From positions 744,001 to 808,000 of the forward strand of contig NZ_BBOM01000007.1 of NCBI RefSeq assembly GCF_000974485.1: DNA of 64,000 nucleotides. The letters run 5' to 3'. Below the pieces are notes generated by a model that was not told the DNA's origin, did no database searches, and saw nothing but the letters and a program-made list of their open reading frames with translations. Shown piece after piece: positions 42,113-50,942 of the stretch (positions within the stretch are counted from its first letter, which is position 1; each line of letters begins with the position of its first letter). This DNA is from Streptomyces sp. NBRC 109706 (GTDB taxonomy: Bacteria > Actinomycetota > Actinomycetes > Streptomycetales > Streptomycetaceae). The translations under genes were made by a program, and so were the position numbers.

Positions 42113-43504
42113 TCAGCCCACGTCCAGACGGAGCAGGTCCTCCTCCGTCTCCCTGCGGATGATCGTCCCCGCCAGGCCGCCGGCCACCGCCACCACGGGT
42201 GGACGCGGGGTGTGGTTGTAGTTGCTGGCCATGGAACGGCAGTAGGCGCCCGTGGCCGGCACCGCGATCAGGTCGCCGGGCGCCAGATCGGCCGGCAGAT
42301 AGGCGTCCCGCACCACGATGTCACCACTCTCGCAGTGCTTGCCCACCACCCGCACCAGGATCGGCGCCGCGGCCGAGGTCCGCGAGGCCAGCGCCACCGA
42401 GTACTCGGCGTCATAGAGCGCGGTCCTGATGTTGTCCGACATCCCGCCGTCCACGCTCACATAGGTGCGCAGCCCCTCAAGCGGCTTGACCGTGCCGACC
42501 TCGTAGAGCGTGAACGCCGTCGGCCCGACCACCGCGCGCCCCGGCTCGACCGAGATCCTCGGCAGCGCAAGACCGGCCGCCTCGCACTCGCGGGAGACGA
42601 TGTCCCGCAGCGACTTGGCGATCTGGTGCGGCTCGCTCGGATCGTCGTCCGGGGTGTAGGCGATGCCGAGGCCACCGCCGAGGTCGATCTCCGGCAGCTC
42701 CACGCCGTGTTGGTCGCGCACCGAACGCAGCAGCCCGACGACCCGGCGCGCGGACACCTCGAAGCCGGCCATGTCGAAGATCTGCGAGCCGATATGCGAG
42801 TGCAGACCGATCAGTTCCAGGCTCTCCTGGGCCATCGCCCGCCGCACCGCCTCCAGCGCGGCGCCGTCCGCCAGGGCAAGACCGAACTTCTGGTCCTCGT
42901 GCGCGGTCGCGATGAACTCGTGCGTGTGCGCCTCCACGCCGACCGTGACCCGGATCTGCACCCGCTGCCGCACCCCGTGCCGGGCGGCGGCCTCGGCCAC
43001 CCGGTCGATCTCCTGGAAGGAGTCCAGCACGATCCGGCCCACGCCGGCGCCGACCGCGCGGTCGATCTCGGCGGGCGACTTGTTGTTGCCGTGCAGCGCG
43101 ATCCGCTCCGGCGGCATCCCGCCCGCCAGCGCCGTGGCCAGCTCCCCGCCGGTGCAGACGTCGAGGTTCAGCCCCTCCTCGCGCAGCCACCGCACCACCG
43201 CGCGGGACAGAAACGCCTTGCCGGCGTAGAACACGTCCGCGTCCGGCGCGAACGCGTCCCGCCAGGCACGGCACCTGGCCCGGAAGTCGGCCTCGTCCAG
43301 CACGAACGTCGGGGTGCCGAACTCCTCGGCCAGCGAACGGACATCGACGCCGCCGACGGTGACCACGCCCTGGGCGTCACGATGCACGGTGCGTGCCCAC
43401 ACCTTGGGATCAAGGGCGTTGAGGTCGACCGGCGGTGCGGCGTAGTGGCCCTCGGGCAGCACATCGGCATGCCGGGGCCCGGCGGGGTGAGCGGAACGGC
43501 TCAT
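42113..43504 (-). CDS. lysA: Diaminopimelate decarboxylase
   Basis: 463 residues. PLP enzyme that makes lysine from meso-diaminopimelate. The PLP Lys is in [23 protein letters not shown] and GGGLGIAY are the phosphate-binding parts; [19 protein letters not shown] carries the active-site Cys. Start ATG 43502-43504. nrtL lies 46 bases upstream on the same strand. Confidence 0.98.
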   Translation of the reverse strand: MSRSAHPAGPRHADVLPEGHYAAPPVDLNALDPKVWARTVHRDAQGVVTVGGVDVRSLAEEFGTPTFVLDEADFRARCRAWRDAFAPDADVFYAGKAFLSRAVVRWLREEGLNLDVCTGGELATALAGGMPPERIALHGNNKSPAEIDRAVGAGVGRIVLDSFQEIDRVAEAAARHGVRQRVQIRVTVGVEAHTHEFIATAHEDQKFGLALADGAALEAVRRAMAQESLELIGLHSHIGSQIFDMAGFEVSARRVVGLLRSVRDQHGVELPEIDLGGGLGIAYTPDDDPSEPHQIAKSLRDIVSRECEAAGLALPRISVEPGRAVVGPTAFTLYEVGTVKPLEGLRTYVSVDGGMSDNIRTALYDAEYSVALASRTSAAAPILVRVVGKHCESGDIVVRDAYLPADLAPGDLIAVPATGAYCRSMASNYNHTPRPPVVAVAGGLAGTIIRRETEEDLLRLDVG

Positions 43505-43550
43505 GACGGAACTCTTTCCAAATCTGGCGGCCGACGAGTCACGGTGCGAC

Positions 43551-44396
43551 TCACAGCCGGTGGGGAGCGCTGATGCCCAGGGCGTGCAGGCCGTCGGCGA
43601 GCACCGTCCCGGCGGCCAGGGCGAGGGCCAACCGGGCGCGGTGGACGACCCCGGGTTTCTCGTCGCCCGACGGCAGCGTCGGGCGAAGCCCCTCCACGGT
43701 CAGCAGCCCGTCGGCGACCCGCGTCAGCCGGCCGACCGGCCGGCCCCCCTCGCCGAGCGCGGCCAACAAGGCGCGCTCCGCCGGCAGTTCACAGGGCGCG
43801 GCACCGGGCTCCGCGACCACCCCGAGGGCTTCGGCGGCCCGTTCGAGCCCGGCGCACCGGGCCCGCGCGTACCGCACCAGGAACAGCGGGTTCTCCTCGC
43901 GCTGCGTCAACAGGGCGCCCGTCGGATCGCCGCCGGCCACGGCCGCCCAGCGGGCCGCGTCCAGCGCCGGGTCGTCGGGCAGGCTGGGCGCCGGCGGCGC
44001 CGCCAGGATCTCGCGCAGCAGCGCGGCACCGGCGCCGGCGTCGAGCGCGATGGTCAGAAACCCGCCGCCGGTGATGTGCACGGCGGCCACGCCGGGCTGC
44101 TCCGCCAGCCGCGCGCTCAACATCCGGGCCACCTCGTCGGCCGGCATCCCGGCCGGACCGGCCAGCCGCAGCGCGATTCCGCACGACCATACGTCCCGGG
44201 GCTCCCGGGGCTCCGGGGCTTCCCGCGCCTCCCGGCTTTCGCGGCTTTTACGGCTCTTACGGCCCAGCTGTTCGTCCACATGCCGTGGCGGCCGACGCAG
44301 CACGACCCGCTCGGGCACCGGCGCGCGCAACTCACCACTGTCCACCGCGCCACGCACGGAGCGCAGCACGGCGTGGGAGAGCTGGGCCGGAGTCAC
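43551..44396 (-). CDS. nrtL: ArgS-related anticodon-binding protein NrtL
   Basis: 281 residues from GTG 44394-44396, which overlaps the upstream stop (GTGA). It resembles arginyl-tRNA synthetase pieces without the catalytic HIGH/KMSKS core. The C-terminal half has the DALR-type anticodon-binding features: [63 protein letters not shown], and [19 protein letters not shown] (compare LVRAVADVLRNGLALLGV-type ends of ArgS). Residues about 46-75 are a charged Arg/Glu/Ser repeat ([17 protein letters not shown]). Such proteins are found before lysA in streptomycetes. Function unknown. Confidence 0.88.
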   Translation of the reverse strand: MTPAQLSHAVLRSVRGAVDSGELRAPVPERVVLRRPPRHVDEQLGRKSRKSRESREAREAPEPREPRDVWSCGIALRLAGPAGMPADEVARMLSARLAEQPGVAAVHITGGGFLTIALDAGAGAALLREILAAPPAPSLPDDPALDAARWAAVAGGDPTGALLTQREENPLFLVRYARARCAGLERAAEALGVVAEPGAAPCELPAERALLAALGEGGRPVGRLTRVADGLLTVEGLRPTLPSGDEKPGVVHRARLALALAAGTVLADGLHALGISAPHRL

Positions 44397-44827
44397 GGAG
44401 CAAGCGTACGAGAGGCGGGGCCGCACTCCGCCAACGGTTTCACCAGCTGGACCCACCGGCGCCGCCCCTCGACGCAGAAGCTTCCGACCAGCCGTACCAG
44501 CTCCGCCGGCTCGAACGGCTTGCTCATCACCGCGTCGATACCACCGGGCAACTCCCGCCCGGCGCTGGCCGAGACCAACACCAACGGAATATGCCGCGTG
44601 CCCCGATCCAACCGCAGCCGCGCGACGGTGGCGAGACCGTCCATCCTGGGCATCGCCAGATCCAACGTGATCACATGCGGACGGAACTCGTGCACCGCCT
44701 CCAGGCACTCGGCACCGTCGCAGGCGGTCATCACCTCGAACCCGTCAAGTTCGAGATTGACCCTGATCAGCTGCCGGATGACCTGGCTGTCGTCCACCAC
44801 CAGAACCCGGCCGAGAACGCCTGGCAC
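44393..44827 (-). CDS. Receiver-only (CheY-like) response regulator
   Basis: 144 residues from GTG 44825-44827; no strong ribosome site, so the start is uncertain. A receiver domain with the acidic pair VLVVDDSQ, phospho-acceptor in VITLDLAMPRMDG, Ser/Thr in LVLVSASAGRE, and Lys in VMSKPFEP. No output domain: the last 30 residues (CVEGRRRWVQLVKPLAECG) are short. It couples to nrtL by a four-base overlap and is divergent from tRNA-Arg, starting 158 bases away. No kinase is adjacent. Confidence 0.88.
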   Translation of the reverse strand: MPGVLGRVLVVDDSQVIRQLIRVNLELDGFEVMTACDGAECLEAVHEFRPHVITLDLAMPRMDGLATVARLRLDRGTRHIPLVLVSASAGRELPGGIDAVMSKPFEPAELVRLVGSFCVEGRRRWVQLVKPLAECGPASRTLAP

Positions 44828-44984
44828 ACAGCCAGCGTAAGCGCGTTCCCCCGCCCTCGTCCGGCCTTTCCCCCAACTTCTACCCGGGAGTAGCGCGCCC
44901 CGCACCCACGTGCGGAAACAACCGGTGCGAGGCACCCCCCACAAGCTGGTAATGTTCTTCCCGTCGCCACCCAAGGCGCCAAGC

Positions 44985-45056
44985 GCCCCCGTAGCTCAGG
45001 GGATAGAGCAACGGCCTCCGGAGCCGTGTGCGCAGGTTCGAATCCTGCCGGGGGCA
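44985..45056 (+). tRNA. tRNA-Arg (anticodon CCG)
   Basis: 72 bases. The acceptor stem GCCCCCG/CGGGGGC pairs fully (44985-44991 with 45049-45055), discriminator A. D arm GCTC...GAGC. The anticodon arm ACGGC-CTCCGGA-GCCGT gives anticodon CCG, reading CGG. T arm GCAGG-TTCGAAT-CCTGC. CCA is not encoded. tRNA-Arg genes are common phage and plasmid integration sites in Streptomyces; accessory DNA starts just downstream. Confidence 0.97.
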
Positions 45057-45302
45057 CTTCAAGGGGAACAGCGTGAACGCACCGCTGACCAGCACAGATG
45101 TCGCGAATCCAGGGTTGGGCTCAGTCTCAGTGAGTCCGGCCCTGTTTCGCTGTCCACCGGTGTTCACGTGTGAGTGGCGCGTGGGGCGTCCTGCCGGGGC
45201 TCGTCATCGACGGGGTGGAATGGCATCGCCATGGGTGGGCCGGCTCCGGATGGGGTGAGTGTGGTGCTGTCCGCAGTCGATGACGCGTGGTGTGTCTGGC
45301 GG

Positions 45303-47410
45303 TCATTCGGCTGTGATCCCGTCCCGGGACAACGCGTCGGCGGAGAGTGGCTGTTCGGCCCAGGTCGTCTTGCCTTCGGTGGTGAAGCGTGTTCCCCATG
45401 ATGTGGCGAGTTGGGCGACCAGGAAGAGGCCGCGTCCGCCCTCGTGGTCGGCGGGGGCGCGCCGCATATGGGCCGTGGTGCTGCTGTTGTCGGTGACCTC
45501 GCAGATCAGTGAGGTCTCGCGGATGAGCCGCAGGCCGATAGGGCCGTCCGCGTAGCGGATCGCGTTGGTGATCAGTTCGCTCACCACCATCTCGGTGGTG
45601 AAGGTCAGTTCGTCGAGGTTCCAGTCGCGGAGTTGGCGGGCGGCCATGCGGCGGGCGGCGGCGGCGCTCTCGGGGGTGTTCTCCAACTCCCAGGCGGCGG
45701 TGCGGTCGGCGGCCAGCCGCCGGGTGCGGGCCAGGAGCAGCAGGATGTCCTGGTCCGGAGACCTGGGGAAGAGCGCGGTACTGGCCGCGTCGCAGGCGTC
45801 CTGGAGGGGGCCGTCCGGATCGCGGGCGAGCGCGGCCTGGAGGGTTCCTGGCGCGTGGGGCGGCCAGGCGGAGTTGTGCAGGGCGAGGACGGCGCCGCCG
45901 GGGAGGTCGAGTTCGGTGGTGGGGTAGTCGGGTTCGCCCTGGCCCAGCGGCGGGCCGACGACGGCGTCCACGGGCTGTGGTGAGCTGCCGGGCAGCAGGA
46001 GCATCGGCGGCGGGTGGTCGGCCGCGGCCAGGGTGCAGCGGGTGGTGACCGGATCGTAGATCACTATCAGGCAGCGCGTCCGCGGGGCTTCCGGCCCGGT
46101 GTCGGGCGCGGTCGGGCGTTCCGCGAAGAAGTTGGCGGCCTGGTCGTGCAGGCGGTGGAGGAGTTCACCCGGTTCGAGATCGAGGGCGGCCAGCGCGCTG
46201 ACCGTGGCGCGCAGTCCTCCCATGACGGTGACGGCGGCAAGCCCTCCGTCCTGCACCTCACCGGTGACCAGGCCGACCCGGGCGCCGGAGAGGGACAGCA
46301 CGTCGAACCAGGTGCCGCCGGCTCGGGCCGGCAGATAGGAGTGGCCGGTCTCCACGGCGCTGTGGCCGGGGAGTCGGGGCGGGATCATGCGGCGGCGGAC
46401 CAGTCCGGCCAGCGAGTGTTCGCGCTGGTAGAGGCGGGAGTTGTCCAGGCACAGCGCGGCGCGTTCGGCCAGTTCGGTGGCGACGGTCAGGTCCTCGTCG
46501 TCGAACGAGGGGCTGTCCCCCGTCCGGTAGAAGGACACCAGGCCCATGACGGCGCCGCGCGCGGTGAGCGGGACGGCGATCAGGGAGTGGACGTCGGCCT
46601 CCCGGTACACGCGCGTGACCAGGGGGTCGCGGAGCAGCCACTCGTCGTCCAGGCGGAGCCGACGGACCAGGCGGGGGCGCAGGTCGACGAGGGACTGGCC
46701 CTGGGGGCTGCCGAAGCGCATCAGCCGTACCTGTCCGATGGGCACGATGCCCTGGATATCGTCGCTGAGGGAGTGTGCGAAGCCGGCGCGGCGCATGGCG
46801 AAGGGGTCCGGCAGGGGCGCTGGCCTGGGCGTCTCGCCCTGCAGGACGAGGTCCAGCACGTCCACGGCGGTGATCGCGGCGAGTCCGCGCACCGCGGTGT
46901 CGGCCAGTTCCTGAGCGGTGCGGAAGACGTCGAGGGACGAGCCGATGCGCCGTCCGGCTTCGTTGACCAGCCGGAGTCCGTCGCGGAGCCGGTCCCGGTC
47001 GGTGCGGTCGGCCACGGTGACCGCGACGCCCAGCACCCGGCCGTCCGGCTCCTGGAGCCGGAACGCCGACAGATAGAGGCTGTGGGGGCGGGTGTACTGG
47101 GGGCGTGGTGGATGAAGTGGTGTTCGAGGACCGGTTCGCCGTCGGCCAGCACCTGCCGCAGCATCCGCTGCACGGGTTCCGCGCCGGGCAGGCCCAGTTC
47201 CTCCCAGGTCCGCCCCACGGCGGAGCTCAGGTCGAAGGCGCGCATGCCGGGCGCCGCCGTGTTGAAGCGGACCACCCGTAGCTCGGTGTCCAGGATGTGC
47301 AGCCCATCGGGTGACTCCCCGAACAGCGCGCGCAGCACCGCCGCGTTCAACCGCTCGCCCCCGTCGGGCCCGTCGGGCCCGGCGGGCGGCGGCGGCTGCT
47401 CGCCGGTCAC
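45303..47410 (-). pseudogene. PAS-GAF-SpoIIE phosphatase-HATPase regulator, split by a single-base frameshift
   Basis: The gene starts at GTG 47408-47410 (GGAGG seven bases upstream) and encodes a PAS domain (ALFGESPDGLHILDTELRVVRFN). After codon ~104 the frame changes at a G5 run (47099-47103, C5 in the gene); one more base would restore ...HHAPQYTRPHSLYLSAFRLQEPDGR. The second frame runs 47036-47100 to the stop at 45303. It carries a GAF domain (HSLIAVPLTARGAVMGLVSFYR), a SpoIIE/PP2C domain and a C-terminal HATPase_c (VSELITNAIRYADGP, EVTDNS, GGRGLFLV). Total about 702 residues. The PP2C metal motifs are divergent (GGTWFDV, GEVQDGG). Such proteins act as anti-sigma/anti-anti-sigma switches. 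It may be intact if the indel is a sequencing error. Confidence 0.82.
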
Positions 47411-47651
47411 CCGGGATCCTCCGTCCGGACCCGGCCGGGGCCCGAACGGGACGGTCCTGCCTCAGCCATCGGGCTCACCCTCCAGATATGCGGGCACGAC
47501 GGGGGCCCGCCCCTGATGCGCGCCATGCGCTGGATATCCGCTAAGGGAATGATGCAACGGATATGCCGCCGGCGCGTTCCGGAAAGGGCCGGCGGAGGGG
47601 CTGGGGGGAGGACCGACGGAGGAGCTGCGGCGGAGGGGCTGCGGCGGGGGG

Positions 47652-47798
47652 CTATCGGGGGGCGATGCCGTGGATGAGCCGGTCCAGGCCGCGCCGGAAG
47701 AGCAGGTCGGGGTGGGCGTCGGCCGGGTCGGTGCGCAGCAGTGCGGCCATGGCCCCGGCGAGGTGGGGGCGGCTCCGGTCGGCGGCGATGCTCTCCAA
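47652..47798 (-). pseudogene. 3' remnant of a TetR-family regulator
   Basis: The minus strand reads LESIAADRSRPHLAGAMAAL, then LLRTDPADAHPDLLFRRGLD, then RLIHGIAPR and stop. This is a familiar C-terminus of TetR/AcrR repressors that control exporters. Upstream of codon ~48 (right of 47798) the similarity ends abruptly, with no helix-turn-helix. It meets an ABC permease remnant on the opposite strand, as if DNA between had been deleted. Confidence 0.7.
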
Positions 47799-48024
47799 CG
47801 CCTTCGTACCGACCGACGGCATGCCGTCGGGACTGCGGGCGGTGGCGGAGTGGAACCCGTTCAGCGCCGCCATTGCCGCCGCGCGCTCCCTCTTCGGCAA
47901 CGCGCCGGTGCCCGAGGGGCCGCTGCCGCTGGCCCATCCCGTGCTCACCACGGTGCTCTGGTCGCTCGCGCTGATCGCGCTCTTCGCCCCGCTGACGGCC
48001 CGACGCTTCGCGAAACCCGAGTGA
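47788..48024 (+). pseudogene. 3' remnant of an ABC-2 exporter permease
   Basis: The plus strand reads LSNAFVPTDGMPSGLRAVAE, WNPFSAAIAAARSLFGN, a Pro-rich link and LAHPVLTTVLWSLALIALFA followed by PLTARRFAKPE and stop. This is the last quarter of a DrrB-type permease, including its final membrane helix. Nothing upstream on this strand continues the family, and no ATPase gene is present. It overlaps the TetR remnant by about ten bases at the presumed junction. Confidence 0.75.
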
Positions 48025-48101
48025 ACGGGGCCGGCGGGGCCGAGGACCGGCGGACGAGGCCCCGCTGACCTGCCGGTTCGAAACCTCGCCCCACCGGCCA
48101 A

Positions 48102-48107
48102 TAGCAT
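48102..48107 (+). promoter_or_regulatory. -10 box of a probable leaderless promoter for the VWA gene
   Basis: TAGCAT, six bases, then ATG at 48114; no ribosome site upstream. TTCGAA at 48077-48082 could be a -35 but with a 19-base spacer. Confidence 0.55.
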
Positions 48108-48113
48108 CAACTA

Positions 48114-49391
48114 ATGATCGTTAGAAGACGGTTGGCGACTCTCCTCATCGGGCTGGTCGCCATCCTCACCGTGAGCGGCCCGGCGCCGAGCGCCATGGCC
48201 GACCAGCCCGAACAGGACGCCCCACCACCCCGGGTGGATCTGGTACTGGATGTCAGCGGCTCGATGCGAGAACGCGACATGGGAGGCGGCGAATCCCGAA
48301 TAGCCGCCGCACAGCGCGCGTTCAACGAGGTCATCGACGCCGTCCCCGACGAAGTACACCTCGGCATCCGCACCCTGGGGGCGACCTATCCGGGCGACGA
48401 TCTGGAGATCGGCTGCCAGGACAGCGAACAGCTCTTCCCCGTCGGGCCGATCGACCGCACCGAGGCCAAGACGGCCGTCGCCACGCTGCGGCCCACCGGA
48501 TGGACCCCGATCGGCTTCGCGCTGCGCGGCGCCAACGAGGACCTGGGCGACGGGGAGGGCACCCGCAGGGTCGTGCTGATCACCGACGGCGAGGACTCCT
48601 GCGGTGACCCCGACCCGTGCCTGGTGGCCCACGAACTCGCCGCCAGCGGAACGGATCTGGTCGTCGACACCCTCGGCCTGACCCTGGACGACGCGGTGCG
48701 GGAGCAGCTGAGCTGCATCGCCGAGGCCACCGGCGGCACCTACACCGCCGTCCAGGACGCCGACCAACTCGCGGACCGAATCAACCAGTTGGTCCGAAGG
48801 GCGGATCTGCCGGTCGAGACGCCCGCGACGGTGACCGGCGCCGAGGAGTGCCGGAACGCGCCCTGGCTCGGCATCGGCGTCTACGAGGACCGGGAGGAGT
48901 TCGACGAGCACCGCATGTACCGGGTGCCGGTCCAGCCGGGGCAGGAGCTGCGGGTCTCGGCCAGCGTGACCGCCGACCGGGCCGTCAACCGCGACTACGG
49001 CGTGCTGCTGCGCGCGTTGGACGAGGACGGACGCGAGTTGACGCGCGGCGCCGGGGCCGGCACCGGACGCACCGATGTGCTCTCCACCGGGCTGCGCTAT
49101 CCGATGCCGGAGGCTGACGAGGACGGCGCGGACGGGGACGCGCCGCGCGCCGTCTGCCTGGTGCTCAGCAACTCGTTCTCCGCGCCAGACTCCGTGGTCC
49201 GTACCCCGGGGCTGCCGGTCGAGCTGACCGTGGACCTGGTCTCCGCGCCCGAGGCGTCCCCCGACGCGGCGGCGTTCGGCCTCGCCCGAGGGTGGGTGCC
49301 CGTGCTGCTGCTGGGCGGTGTCGGCCTGCTCGCCGGCCTCGCCGCCGCCGTGCTGGTCCGTGTGGTCTCGGCGTTGAGGAAGGCGATATGA
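48114..49391 (+). CDS. Secreted, membrane-anchored VWA-domain protein
   Basis: 425 residues. Signal peptide (residues 1-29, ending AMADQ). A von Willebrand A domain follows with an intact MIDAS: DVSGSMRERD (Asp, Ser, Ser), Thr in PTGWTPIGFAL, and Asp in LITDGEDSCG. A beta-rich domain lies at about 240-390 (RMYRVPVQPGQELRVSASVTADRAVNRDYGVLLRALDEDG in part). A C-terminal membrane helix (VPVLLLGGVGLLAGLAAAVLVRVV) and short basic tail anchor it, so VWA faces outside. The next gene overlaps by four bases. The likely role is metal-dependent protein contact at the surface; partner unknown beyond its neighbour. Confidence 0.9.
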   Translation: MIVRRRLATLLIGLVAILTVSGPAPSAMADQPEQDAPPPRVDLVLDVSGSMRERDMGGGESRIAAAQRAFNEVIDAVPDEVHLGIRTLGATYPGDDLEIGCQDSEQLFPVGPIDRTEAKTAVATLRPTGWTPIGFALRGANEDLGDGEGTRRVVLITDGEDSCGDPDPCLVAHELAASGTDLVVDTLGLTLDDAVREQLSCIAEATGGTYTAVQDADQLADRINQLVRRADLPVETPATVTGAEECRNAPWLGIGVYEDREEFDEHRMYRVPVQPGQELRVSASVTADRAVNRDYGVLLRALDEDGRELTRGAGAGTGRTDVLSTGLRYPMPEADEDGADGDAPRAVCLVLSNSFSAPDSVVRTPGLPVELTVDLVSAPEASPDAAAFGLARGWVPVLLLGGVGLLAGLAAAVLVRVVSALRKAI

Positions 49392-50206
49392 CCCAGCTGA
49401 CACGGCGCGCCCCGCGCCTGCTCGCCCTCGCCCTGCTGACGGCGGCCGCCGTTCTGCTCGGCGCCGCGCCCGCGAACGCGGACGACGAGTCGACCCCGAC
49501 GGAGGCCGGCACGGCGTTCCGCACCGCCACCGTCATCGACCAGGACCAGACCGCCACGGCCGCGGCCTCCACCGGCGACTACCTCTACTGGGTCTTCCCC
49601 GCCGGCGCGGGGCAGATCCCGACCGCCGAGGCGACCGTGACCCTGCCGGAGACCCGCACCGGGCCGGTGACCTGGCGCCTCGACCTCTACGACGGGCTGC
49701 GGCGCTACCAGTCCTGCACCTCGGGCCAACAGAGCGCCACCGCCGACGAGGACGAGGCCACCGTCACCCTGGACTGCGCCCTGCGCCCCGTCCTCCCCTA
49801 TGCCGACCCCTGGGCCAACACCCCGCTGCCCGGCGCCTACTACCTGCGCCTCTCGGTCGCCGACCTGCCGGAACGCGACCTGGGACTGCCGGTGTCCGTG
49901 ACGGTGACCGTCTCCACCGACGAGGCCAACGGCTCCGCCGCGGTCGGCGGGGACCTCACGGAACCGCTGCTGCCGGTGGGCGCGGCTGGCACCGTGACCG
50001 CCGAGGGCGAGGCGACGGCCATCGACCACGAGGAGGCGAAGAGCCCTTATCTCGCGGCCGTCCCCGAACCGTCCGACGGCTGGAACGGCGGCTGGTGGAA
50101 CGACCGTTGGCTCTGGACCACGGCCGGCGGCATCCTCGCCGCCGCAACCGCCCTCACCGGCTACCGCCTCCTCCGCCCCACCCGAAACACCCCCCAAACC
50201 CCCTGA
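49388..50206 (+). CDS. Secreted single-pass membrane protein, partner of the VWA protein
   Basis: 272 residues from the ATG at 49388 (ATGA overlap with the VWA stop). Signal peptide 1-31 (RLLALALLTAAAVLLGAAPANA). The ectodomain starts with TAFRTATVIDQDQTATAAASTGDYLYWVFPAGAGQ, a pattern that resembles C-terminal beta-sandwich (pre-peptidase-like) domains, and has two Cys (SCTSGQQ, TLDCAL) able to form a disulfide. A membrane helix (WLWTTAGGILAAATALTGYRLL) and short tail end it. I do not recognise the family. Coupling and identical topology suggest it acts with the VWA protein. Confidence 0.85.
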   Translation: MTQLTRRAPRLLALALLTAAAVLLGAAPANADDESTPTEAGTAFRTATVIDQDQTATAAASTGDYLYWVFPAGAGQIPTAEATVTLPETRTGPVTWRLDLYDGLRRYQSCTSGQQSATADEDEATVTLDCALRPVLPYADPWANTPLPGAYYLRLSVADLPERDLGLPVSVTVTVSTDEANGSAAVGGDLTEPLLPVGAAGTVTAEGEATAIDHEEAKSPYLAAVPEPSDGWNGGWWNDRWLWTTAGGILAAATALTGYRLLRPTRNTPQTP

Positions 50207-50231
50207 CCCCCTGACCCCCCGCCGCGCCGCG

Positions 50232-50260
50232 CCGCGCCGGTGGCAACCCCACCGGCGCGG
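50232..50260. terminator. Bidirectional terminator between convergent genes
   Basis: Perfect 12-bp stem: CCGCGCCGGTGG at 50232-50243, loop CAACC, partner at 50249-50260. It lies between the stop at 50206 and the stop at 50271. Confidence 0.85.
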
Positions 50261-50270
50261 CCGGTCGGGG

Positions 50271-50942
50271 TCAGGGGTGGGGGGTGACCAGGCCGGTTTC
50301 GTAGGCGATGACGACGGCTTGGGCGCGGCTTTCGAGGTGGAGTTTGCTCATGGTGCGGTTGAGGTGCGTCTTCACCGTGGCGATGCTGATGTGCAGGCGG
50401 CCGGCGATCTCGGAGTTGGAGAGGCCGAGGCCGGTGAAGCGGAGCACTTCGCGTTCCCGGGAGGTCAACACGTCCAGGTCGCGGCGTGGTGGGCGGTCCA
50501 CCGGGTCGGCGGGCCGGCGGGCGTAGGCCGCGACCAGGCGGCGGGTGACGCTGGGGGCGAAGAGCGAGTCGCCGCCGCTGACGGCGGCCACCGCCGCGAG
50601 CAGGCGCTCCGGGCCCGAGTCCTTGAGGAGAAACCCCGAGGCGCCGGCGCGCAGCGCGCCATAGACGTACTCGTCCAGGTCGAAGGTCGTCAACACGAGG
50701 ATCCGGGGCGGGGGTTCGCGGTCGGTGGTGGCCAGGATGCGTTCGGTGGCCTGGATGCCGTTGGTGCCGGGCATCCGGATGTCCATCAGGATGATGTCGG
50801 GCGAGGTCTCGGCGGCGAGCCTGATCGCCTCCTCGCCGTCGCCGGCCTCGCCGACGACCTCGAAGCCGGGGGCCGCGTCGAGCACCCCGACGAGTCCGGC
50901 CCTGATCAGGAACTGGTCGTCGACGATCAACACCCTGGTCAT
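50271..50942 (-). CDS. NarL/LuxR-family response regulator
   Basis: 223 residues. Receiver domain: VLIVDDQFLIRAGL, phospho-acceptor Asp54 in DIILMDIRMPGTNG, Lys in GFLLKDSG. A LuxR helix-turn-helix at about 158-205 (LTSREREVLRFTGLGLSNSEIAGRLHISIATVKTH). Start ATG 50940-50942 overlaps the kinase stop by four bases. Targets unknown; the adjacent VWA pair or its own operon are candidates. Confidence 0.95.
   Translation of the reverse strand: MTRVLIVDDQFLIRAGLVGVLDAAPGFEVVGEAGDGEEAIRLAAETSPDIILMDIRMPGTNGIQATERILATTDREPPPRILVLTTFDLDEYVYGALRAGASGFLLKDSGPERLLAAVAAVSGGDSLFAPSVTRRLVAAYARRPADPVDRPPRRDLDVLTSREREVLRFTGLGLSNSEIAGRLHISIATVKTHLNRTMSKLHLESRAQAVVIAYETGLVTPHP

Noticed and set aside
45032-45056. 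Search for a second copy of the tRNA-Arg 3' end as an attachment site
   Set aside because: No matching direct repeat was seen by eye elsewhere in the window; a longer search beyond 64 kb would be needed.
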